A DNA stretch of 64,000 nt from Archegozetes longisetosus (lineage: Eukaryota; Arthropoda; Arachnida; Sarcoptiformes; Trhypochthoniidae): positions 8,648,238 to 8,712,237 of the forward strand of contig JAEMBT020000008.1 of assembly GCA_018873245.2 (NCBI GenBank), given 5' to 3'. Under the pieces are notes generated by a model that was given only the letters and a program-made list of their open reading frames with translations, ran no database searches and was not told where the DNA came from. The position numbers were made by a program, and so were the translations under genes. Of the stretch, positions 55,967-64,000 are shown in pieces (the stretch's first letter is position 1; every line of letters starts with the position of its first letter).

Positions 55967-56901
55967 GATTCCCCGACATAAGACCGAAGAGAAAATACCG
56001 AATGAAAAAAGATCGAATCAATAATATCGAAAACAAAAAGACCGAATACGACATATGATCGAATGCGACATTTGATCTAATGCGAGATAATGCAGAATAC
56101 AATATAATTTAAAATTTCAATCGATATTCATATATAATGCTTTTATTTTCAATTTATTTGAATTTTTGAAACTATATATAATAAAAGCTCGATATAACGA
56201 ACACTCAAGGAGTAAAAGTTTTTGTTCGTTATATCATTCTGTATGTAATATCGAAAGTTGGAATATATCAACTTTTAGAGTTTATATTAAATAACAATAT
56301 CAATTCAATAAATAAAAGTACATTTCTAAAAAAATATTTATTTTCGTGTGAATATTTTTCTTAAAGATATTAACATCTGAAATTCCTTCTTTTACGAAAT
56401 GAAACTTTTTGGGAAATACTGTCTTTGAAGTTATTAGTTTAAAAGCACTTAAAAATCAAAATATTATATCAGTTTAAAGTTGAAAACTTAATTTTAATAC
56501 TATAATACTTATGATAACTTTATAAGAAATATATTTTATATTGAATGTGTGCAAGCTTCATTGTATCTAAATATGTTTACTATATCGAAATGTCTTTTAT
56601 ATCGAGCTTCTACTGTATTTTGTCAAAGATCCGATTATCTTTTCTTACATATGAAATTATATAAATTTGATCAATCATTTCATTTTTTTACTGTACTAAA
56701 AAATTATAGATTTGATTAGTTCGAACTAAAGATTTGTTTTAATAATTTATTTGTGGCATTTGATATAACATATTTGACCCTATTTTGCATTTAGTATTGT
56801 GTCGCATTCAATCATGTCGCATTCGGTCATTTTGTTTTCGATATTATTGATTCGATCTTTTTTCATTCGATATTCTTTCTTCGATCTTATGTCGTAATAC
56901 C
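55967..56901. mobile_element. MULE-like element with 9-bp target duplication
   Basis: TTGATAGTC flanks both sides exactly (55958-55966 and 56902-56910). The inverted ends of about 100 bp share CGACATAAG, then GATCGAATCAATAATATCGA (inverted at about 56820-56895), after about seven poorly matching terminal bases. A 9-bp duplication with long inverted ends is the Mutator-like pattern. Apart from a nested MITE there is no coding DNA, so it is non-autonomous. Confidence 0.8.
56179..56615. mobile_element. pogo/Tigger-like MITE nested inside
   Basis: Ends read (TAAT)AAAAGCTCGATATAA on the left and the inverted CAGTAGAAGCTCGATATAA on the right, flanked by TA (56177-56178 and 56616-56617). 'CAGT-GAA-CTCGAT-TAACGAAC' is a pogo-type terminus by family knowledge. 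Non-coding, 437 bp. Confidence 0.7.
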
Positions 56902-57429
56902 TTGATAGTCACTCCAATGTAAACACTTTATAATCCAGGAAGAAATCCTTTACTTTGCTGTATGTGTATTGAATCATTATCCAGTTGAATTAAACCTTCC
57001 CTGTCTTTTCCTATTCTACGATCTAAATTACCATTTTCTTTAAGCTTTTTCAGATTTATATGAACAGATATATAGGGAAGATTCGCTTTTCACGCAGTTA
57101 CTCGTCTTTTGTCCAAAATTAAATCTTTATCTGACACGCTTTCAGGGAAGACGCCCTTATAATTAAATAGTTTGGTTTTTAAAAAATAAAATATGATATT
57201 ATACAAAACCGAAGACTTGCTTTGTCAAACATGTGTTTTGAAATTGTCGGAATTTCTTTTATATTAGGGATAAAATTAATTAAAATTGGAGCACCATTAA
57301 TCCCTTAGTTTTGCGTTTGACTGTATGAAGAATAAGACTATTTCCATTTGGTGTGTAATTAATGAATAAACATGAATTCTAAGTATTACTACCAAAAAGC
57401 TCAAAATTTCATTATCGAATTCATGCGTT

Positions 57430-58085
57430 AGAGCAAGTGTTAGTAATTTAAGTCTACCAATAAGACCGATCTTAAAAATTGTAAGAGTACTTCCATTGTT
57501 CAAGATTTGATTACATTCTAATAGTCATTCAAATTTTTGATTTTATGAATCTTGATCTCGTCTAGTCTCCAATTTTTTCAAAATTTTGTATTTCATACCT
57601 TTTCGTCTGATGGAAACTCTTAATCTTAATCCCTTAACTACTTGTCCTTTATCTTGAAATTAGGGCACATGGTTTGTGTCAAAGTATTTCAATTAGAAAG
57701 CATGCGGTTTATTTAACTTTTGCTCATATAACATGACACTGTCATTTAAACTGTAATTCTGATATACCATCAGTTTATTATTTGTAGTGAAAAATTTCCA
57801 TTTAGTAAATTTTTTTATGAAATCTTCTCTTCTACTCTTATTAATTTTACGAAAAATGATCTTGCGTCGTCTCACAAGACGAAATACCTCGAGATTCCTT
57901 GAGATTTTCCACGACATAAGACCTCGTCCACATGACAACATTCTGAGTTAAAATTAAATTTTGCTTGGGAAAAGCTCAGAAAGGCTGACCCATAATGTCA
58001 GCCCTAAGATCCTGGGCTTAGGGCCGATCAAAACCTAAATAGGCTGACTTTCGACCCAAAAAGCCGAACGGTGGCAACTTTGGTC
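57430..58085. repeat. Dispersed repeat, copy 2 (partner at 49290)
   Basis: Matches the blocks of 49290-50520 without the MITE and tandem array. Short minus frames within it (57297-57503, 57693-57941) are not supported as genes. Confidence 0.65.
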
Positions 58086-58447
58086 AAAGTCCAAATTTAT
58101 TGATTGGAACTGTTAGTTTCATCTTCTATATGCCTTAAGAGATGCATTTCGTAATTTATTATCAAAATGGTGCATCGACTTAACTCTACTTTTAAGGTCT
58201 CTAAATGCTGTCAAGGTCACTGTTATCAATAATATCAATTTTGAACAAAGTTAATTGTTTAGAGAACACTTTATCAAATCAGGTATCATTGAGAATTTTA
58301 ATAGGATGTTATTTCTACTGTCACAAGTTACAGAACTTGCAGCAATAAATGTCAACATGACAATTCGATTGCACCACGTAGGCATCAATTACAAAATCCA
58401 AATATGGCGATAAGAGTTGATATTTTTCATATGAACATATGGCTATA

Positions 58448-58595
58448 TGTAGCCTATTTTTGAAGAAGTGCCTTAGCAAATAGGCCTTTTACTATGCATT
58501 AACAATAATTTTTATTATTGAATTCAATATAGAAAATTTTCAATGCATATTAAAGGCCTATTCGCTAAAGTACTTCTTCAAAAACAGGCTACATG
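58448..58595. repeat. Hairpin MITE, arms about 52 bp
   Basis: Left arm 58448-58500 (GTAGCCTATTTTTGAAGAAG...) and right arm about 58542-58595 are inverted copies with a few mismatches. They share the GAAGAAGTGCCTTAG motif with the foldback element at 11620-12190. Confidence 0.8.
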
Positions 58596-58599
58596 TAAG

Positions 58600-58970
58600 C
58601 TAAAATTAGGCGCCAATAAATAGTACAAATTTGTTAGTCATCGAACTTATTTAGCAAAATTAAGGCAACCACAAGATCCACCAAAATTTTAGCAGTTTCA
58701 CCTTTAGTACACGCGTGGAGTATAAATTTGCCCATTACGTTGTATATATGAAAGCTTTTATAGGCAAATTTATATCGCCACATTTACATAGATTTAGTAT
58801 GTTGACATTAAAACAAATTATATGTTCCTTATGATTAAAGACTGAATATATATTTGTTTATTTTGGGTCTAATATTCAATGAAATATTGATCTAAAACTT
58901 CTAAAATATTTGATTATATTTAGTTATAAATTTTAAAATTTTATTGAAAGTCAAACAAATATATATTATT
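58600..58970. other. Intergenic, probable 3' flank of the hAT element
   Basis: AT-rich. I could not identify a hAT end or target duplication. Confidence 0.3.
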
Positions 58971-58971
58971 T

Positions 58972-60486
58972 TTAATGTACGCAAGCTTTGAGATAATTAC
59001 TGTTGGAATTGACAATAAAATAGTACTTTAAATGAGATTCAGATATATTATAACGGCGGTCATTAAGTATAAACTTATATCTTGAAAAACTTCTTTCGAC
59101 ATTACAAGTGGTGATCGGCGCCCATTTAAAGACAGCCATCTCTTCAGGGGTCAGATTATTATCAAAAGATTCCACTTTATTCCCATTTATTATGGCATTA
59201 ATAGCTCTAATTTTTTTGAGTCCTTTGTTTTTCTCTAAAACATAATTGAATTTCTCTAAAATTATTTTTGAATTATTTCCTTTTGATTCCTTTATTACTT
59301 GTAGAGTCAATCAGATGAAGACTATCGAACAGAAGCATTTCTTGAGCCTCCAATTGCTTAATTAATTTTGAAAGACAAGTAAAGTTGGCATTAATATAAC
59401 TCAGATCACAGATTAGATAAGACTCTTCATTTGAAATCAATTCTTGTGCTCTCTGTATAGCAATTGATTCCTTTGAATCCAATTCAGATGTGAATTGACA
59501 AAAGCTCTCGAAATACTTTCCGTACCACTCGACTGAGTTTATCCATTGGCCCCAACGGGTGCGCATCGGTTCGGGTGGAAGTGGTATTTCCGGAAACATT
59601 CTCTTAAAGAGATTCCTTCTGTCATTCGATTTGACTATAATTTTTTTTCCATTACTAACCAATTCGTTTACATTAGGATATAATGTCGCAATATGTTCGC
59701 ACACGTTATGAACTCCGTGTGCCAGACAGGTCAGATGTATGAGCTTTGGATATATCAAATATATTGCATAAAGTAATACCAGCGCTTTTCATGTAATTGG
59801 CCGCGTCGGTCAGTAGGAGTAAGACATTTTCATATTTTATGCCTTCAGGCCATAAGATAGTCAGTGCTGTAGTGACAGATTGTACGATTTGATGGCTTTT
59901 AGTACTATCGATGAATTCCATATTCAGAATAAATTTTTTACACTTATCTATATCCATATTGAGCGAACCGACGACTATATTCGCCACTTTATGGCCGAAA
60001 CAGTCGGTTGTCTCGTCAATGGCTATCCATATGTACTGATTTTTGAGTTGATATCTGATTAAATCAATACAATTGTCATAAATTTGTTTCAAATTATTAC
60101 CCCATAACGTCTGAGGCAACGGCAGTGAATATTGTGCGTACTTTTCGATGAATTTCTTGAAACCTTCATTCAATAGTCGATGAAATGGAATATTGAGATT
60201 AACCAAAAACTGACACAAATCGTGATTAAATGACTTGATTTTTCACAAACAGATCGACAACTGTTTTGTGATTGTTATCAAAACTTTTCAATGACTTTGT
60301 GTGCATTTGAGTGTTAATGTGTTGTCGAACTTGACTTCTTTGATCAGATACAACACGTGTCTGACAGGACTTGCAGAATAAATACTCTGTCTTTGAAACC
60401 ATATCTGTTTCAATACTAAACACATTCCCTAACTCTTTAACAAATTGTTTTAGTTTTACTAAAAGTGGTTTTGCCTGTTTTTGCAT
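58972..60486 (-). pseudogene. hAT-family transposase, broken by three frameshifts
   Basis: Four consecutive minus-strand frames (60486-60226, 60218-59706, 59758-59273, 59310-58972) read as one protein. The first has a BED-like zinc finger (CKSCQTRVV...HINTQMH). The second carries the DDE start region (IWIAIDETTD, VANIVVGSL). The third continues with LIHLTCLAHGVHNVCEHI and MRTRWGQW. The fourth ends with the hAT dimerisation motif (TTCNVERSFSRYKFILND). Breaks fall near 60230, 59755 and 59295, each a small indel. There are no in-frame stops elsewhere, so inactivation is recent. Total about 500 residues, near full length. Terminal repeats were not found. Confidence 0.88.
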
Positions 60487-60644
60487 TATTATTTAGGATT
60501 TAATTCAATATGTCTTATATTTATTTACATTTTAAACAATACGTTTGAGTTTTGATATCTGTTTAATGATCTGACCATAAATTACAAAACATTTTATTGA
60601 AATATTGAGTCATACTTAGGAATATTTAAAAACCTTCAGAAATA

Positions 60645-60896
60645 TTGATTTATATTGATTTATGTATTAATAAACTTTGCCAAAAAAGATTCTTATTTTA
60701 TGATTCGGATAGATATTTAATCAATACTCTGATATCTCGTTCCGATAAAAATATTGATTTATGTAAGAATGAAGTCTCTACTTATGATATCGAAATTGAA
60801 ATAAGAGAGAAATTGAATGTAAGAATTAAAAAGACATACAACAAATTTCAATCAGTATCAAGTACCATAAGTATTAGTAACATAGATAGCTTCTGA
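60645..60896 (+). other. Open frame of uncertain status
   Basis: Eighty-three open codons with mixed composition (SRSDKNIDLCKNEVSTYDIEIEI...). No domain is recognised and there is no promoter or splice context. Weak candidate exon or relic. Confidence 0.15.
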
Positions 60897-60899
60897 AAA

Positions 60900-61829
60900 T
60901 CTGCTGAATCTCGATTAAGTCACGTGTTCAAAATAATTTCATATCAGACCAATATTAACAAATTCATTTTTAAAATTCCAATTCATAAATTTCAACGAAA
61001 AAGAACCTTTAGATTTGGATAAAACTTATTTGGTTATAAATCATATGAAATTATTGGAGGGTTTATTCAAAGTTGTGTAGAAATTACTTGAATAAAGTTT
61101 CAATACAGCAGGTTCAGGAAAACATTGGATATAGTCCACCCATTGATCTTGACCACTTAAGATCTTTTTATGCATATCAAATCGTGGCTTATTGAGTGAC
61201 AATCAAAATTATAATAGAGTCATTTTTTAACTTTTATCGTTCAGAAAATTTTGAAGTATTTAATACATGAATTTCAGTATTAAATGCAGGTAAAAATGAT
61301 CTAGTCTTAACAATTTTAACATTGTGATGATTATCATTTTCTATTCATTTGATGTATATGAAATTTTTATAGAGTTATTTTTATAATTATTACATCTAGT
61401 GTCAACTACTTTTGCTCAATTTTTCTCATAAGTTATTGGATGGGATCAGAAGTAATGAGAATATTATATCGATATCTTATCCCTGATGAAAGTTATAAAC
61501 ATGTTTATGTTATATAAATACTCAATGAAGTAAAAGTAGGTGAGTAACGAAATCACTAATATTTTTCGCGCTTTGAGGTTCTGATTCTGTTTGGTTCAAA
61601 ATTTGACCGAAGGTAAGAAGGCTTTTATTATGTCAGATTCTATGGGGAACTCCTGCTTCGAAAGGGCGACCGGTGCGATTTTACTAACAAAAACCGCATT
61701 ACATAAGCAAAGCCCTAATATTAATGATCCTCAGGAAAATTTTATATAGGACTTGGATTTTTCACTCAAATTTCAAATGCCTCTACAAAAGAAGACAAGA
61801 GATTTGTTCCTTTTGTAATGTATCATTAA
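60900..61829. other. Intergenic, nothing recognised
   Basis: AT-rich; no feature supported. Confidence 0.4.
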
Positions 61830-62480
61830 ACGCTTCGTGTTCTAATAGACCTCGGCATTAATTGACCCACAAACAATTTTCAACGTGGTTGTGCCCCATG
61901 TGCTGATCCCACCTCATATGATTTTTGCAGGATTGTGTGCAGGGTCGGTTTTTAAGATCTCAATCTGATCCATTCTCAATCTTTGTTTCTGAAGATCTGT
62001 AAATAACTTTCGTCGGTAAAAATTATCTGTGACCAATCACGTTACTTATTAACCAGGTACTAGTTCATCCGTCTTTCTTATGAGCCTGGGTAAGTACTAG
62101 TGCGAGTATGGCGTCGAATTTCTTGGAATCAGATCGGTTTATTGCCCACCGAGCTGTTCTTGTGGACATTTCGGGGCTTCCTCCTCATGTGGCCAGCTTA
62201 CCAAGTTCGGTTGCCAACCATTTCGGATAAGCCAGAACCAATTGTGTGAGCCTCTGCCGATCATTTGTTGATTACATTTGGGGCAGCCGATCCTGGTCAG
62301 CGGTTGACGCCTGATCCTCGCTAATCCTTTCGATGATTCAATAAACTGTGGCTAGATGCATTCCCGTAAGTTTTTAGAGTTTTTCTTCGAGTTCTGAAGG
62401 CCATTACCGTAAAGAAAATGAAGTGTTCTGCGGGCGTCGATTTGTATTTTCGTAACGCAGTTTACTGCAATCTTGTTAAG
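61830..62480 (-). pseudogene. Tc1/IS630-type transposase relic
   Basis: In broken minus frames: SQIIFTDESYLQIFRNK (the first catalytic Asp within 'x-F-TDES-F-x-L-F-x-N'), then GGISTWGTTTLKIVCGSINAEVY ('GGI-x-x-x-G-T-x-L-x-I-x-x-G-x-x-N-A-E-x-Y'). Upstream, helix-turn-helix-like text (RISEDQASTADQDRLP) is visible near 62300. Many stops and shifts make this an old relic distinct from the young Tc1 element at 44925. Confidence 0.65.
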
Positions 62481-62634
62481 AAGAGTTTGAATTTCGAGAC
62501 ATGTTATATATCAAATTAAAGCTATTTATAGAGCTTTAAAACGACGTATAGTATGTTTTATTTGCATCCATTGATTAAAAATAACTCTTTATAAGTGTAT
62601 ATAATTTTTTCGCAATTTTCATTGGCAATATTTA

Positions 62635-62920
62635 GACTTTCATTTCTTAATTCTTTATGAAAATATACCAATTGGTACTTAAATTAACAATAACTTTATT
62701 TCAACAATTATTTATTGTAAAATACTTAAATGTCTTACGAATTCGACGAGTTTTCTTCAAAACAATTTAAATAAAAATTAAGTTTTTAACATTTAAGAAA
62801 AATAAGTAAACTTCAGCTCATTCCGGGATAAGAGGTGAGCCGGTTTATATTTTGTCGAGAAACGGGACAAATTTCTCGATTCCAGAACTGTTCTAGCGAA
62901 ACCAGGACGTGCGGCACCTT
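62635..62920. repeat. Dispersed repeat, copy 2 (partner at 31780)
   Basis: Same order of blocks as 31780-32075, including TAAACTTCAGCTCATTCC at about 62806-62823. Confidence 0.7.
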
Positions 62921-63806
62921 TACTTAAGAGTTGGAGATTAAAGTTTTAAAGTTTTAAAGCACAAAATTCATTCTTTCATAAAATACTTGAAAGAAAATTT
63001 GAACTAAACCTCAATATTTCTTTTGTATTGTGCACAGAAGAAAATTGTCTCAAAAATATCGGAAAATTCGACCGAGGAAGTCAAATGTTTTGAGATAGGG
63101 ATACCATATCTCCAGCTTTTAAGATTGTTTTTCAGTCCAATTCAGGTTGAAATATCTAACTTTAAACTTCTTAATTGAGAAAAGAGTTAACTTCATGAAG
63201 TGTTTGAAAAATTTCTGATAAAATTAAACTTTTACTTAAGTTACTTATATTGTAGGAACTAATTTTAGAAATAATTATGCTATAGACTATAATGATACAT
63301 TCGGAAAACTTATATTTGCGGATTTTTTAAAAGATCATGAAAATTAATTAAACTAATATCGAAAAAGTTATTGGAAGAATCATTAATATAATTGATTTTA
63401 ATATGAAAGCATAGAGAGTTTCACGAGAGAATTAAAAAATTATGAATCCTCTTTTTGATTATTTTTTCCAGGTTTAAACCGAGTTGGAGGTGGTATCTCT
63501 ATTACTGACCATGAACCACTGTTCTTATCTTGCCATTTTATGGCTCGTATCCAATGCACTCATAGGTTGCAAACTTCACAGCAACCCGAAAAAATGTTAA
63601 GTTAAACAGAAGCCAAATTTGATAAATATTATAAATATTTCAATTTATAGTAAGAACTTTTTAAAATTTTTTTATTGAATTTATATGGTCAAGGTTTAAA
63701 TATATACAATTCAAGATAATAATTGCATTATATTGATCTTAACAATCTAAAATTATTTTCAGCTGTAAATGTTGGGATTAACGTGCATTATTTATGCTGT
63801 CTCGCC
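62921..63806. other. 3' flank of the second BACK gene, duplicated with the first
   Basis: From about 63540 the sequence parallels the 3' flank of the first BACK gene (52515-52786): both carry CCAAATTTGATAAAT followed by AAATATTTCAATT, and AAATATATACA-TTC. The duplication therefore extended past the coding region. Nothing is recognised from 62921 to 63540. Confidence 0.55.
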
Positions 63807-64000
63807 TTATATATACGCTGACTTGTGTCTAATCCTCTCTTTCAAAGCTTCAAATATTTGATCTCTAGTGAATAACTTTGAATCGTCGACATCCATAATC
63901 AGAAAATCTTCTTCGATGTCAGGAAGGCGCACCGTTTTCAATACTGCTTCCTTTTCCGGACCGACTGATTTATGGTACGTGATCCACTTCTGTACGTATC
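63807..64000 (-). CDS. Second BACK-domain protein, truncated by the window edge
   Basis: The minus-strand frame enters at the right edge and ends at TAA (63807-63809). The 64 visible codons align without gaps to the C-terminal part of the first BACK protein: YVQKWITY, VRLPDI, then EEDFLIMDVDDSKLFTRDQI and FEALKER. It is a paralogue in the same orientation about 11 kb away. The N-terminus, and so any signal peptide, lies outside the window. No disabling change is seen in the visible part. Confidence 0.8.
   Translation of the reverse strand, partial: YVQKWITYHKSVGPEKEAVLKTVRLPDIEEDFLIMDVDDSKLFTRDQIFEALKERIRHKSAYI

Larger units (their letters stand above)
55899..57050 (-). pseudogene. Tc1-like transposase relic split by a later insertion
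   Basis: On minus, about 57050-56911 gives LDNDSIHIQQSKGF (second catalytic Asp region). After the inserted 935 bp, 55957-55899 gives SPNVNPIENLWGIIKRRV and a stop (the final Glu region). The two parts are the adjacent end segments of one Tc1 gene. The upstream half is not recognisable. Confidence 0.75.

Noticed and set aside
56796..56895. Apparent tandem GATCGAAT/CGAATGCGAC repeats as a regulatory cluster
   Set aside because: They are explained as the long inverted ends of the 9-bp-duplicating element.
1..64000. tRNA, rRNA or CRISPR arrays
   Set aside because: I looked for tRNA B-box patterns (GGTTCRANNCC), rRNA-like blocks and spaced direct repeats by eye and found none. The only short direct arrays are the microsatellites, the GCTCA tract and the 17-bp array, which lack spacers. 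Bacterial features such as operons or Shine-Dalgarno sites are not expected in this intron-bearing DNA.

Overview
This is AT-rich nuclear DNA from a eukaryote, most likely an arthropod. The evidence is short GT-AG introns (53-136 nt), a four-exon NPC2/ML gene with a TATA box, AGGTTA-rich tracts, and a varied set of DNA transposons: Tc1, mariner, pogo-like, Merlin, hAT and possibly MULE. The order or species cannot be fixed from the sequence alone. The window is gene-poor, and most of it is decayed transposon and foldback-repeat DNA.

Layout. 1-4.4 kb: nested inverted repeats and an internally deleted mariner. 4.4-9.3 kb (-): an intronless 1635-residue ankyrin protein whose C-terminus resembles the latrotoxin C-terminal domain. 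9.4-18.4 kb: a retrotransposon scrap, foldback elements and low-complexity DNA. 18.5-20.7 kb (-): RCC1-kinase copy A, with one frameshift. 25.5-26.3 kb (-): a complete four-exon NPC2-like gene. 28.7-29.1 kb: a mariner relic. 29.4-30.2 kb (+): a secreted protein with two LC8 (dynein light chain)-like domains. 33.4-35.1 kb (-): a vWA protein flanked by two copies of an unnamed domain. 37.3-38.4 kb: a Merlin relic. 38.6-40.7 kb (+): RCC1-kinase copy B, whose kinase has lost its catalytic motifs. 41.3-41.7 kb: a deleted hAT. 44.9-46.5 kb: a young Tc1 element with perfect ends and a frameshifted transposase. 46.6-48.9 kb (-): RCC1-kinase copy C, with intact motifs. 49.3-52.1 kb: nested MITEs and satellites. 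52.8-53.3 kb (-): a secreted BACK-domain protein, whose duplicate runs off the right edge (63.8-64.0 kb). 55.9-57.1 kb: three transposons nested inside one another. 59.0-60.5 kb (-): a broken hAT transposase. 61.8-62.5 kb (-): another Tc1-like relic.

The main biological themes are these. (1) A dispersed family of RCC1-repeat plus kinase fusions shares one conserved intron and includes an apparently active copy, a pseudokinase and a frameshifted copy. (2) Two families of normally cytosolic domains (LC8, BACK) sit directly behind signal peptides, suggesting export. (3) An ankyrin/latrotoxin-CTD protein belongs to a group known from widow spiders, Wolbachia phage WO and other arthropod-associated genomes. 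Exported LC8 and BACK proteins beside an ankyrin toxin-like gene could mean secreted effectors, but that is inference.
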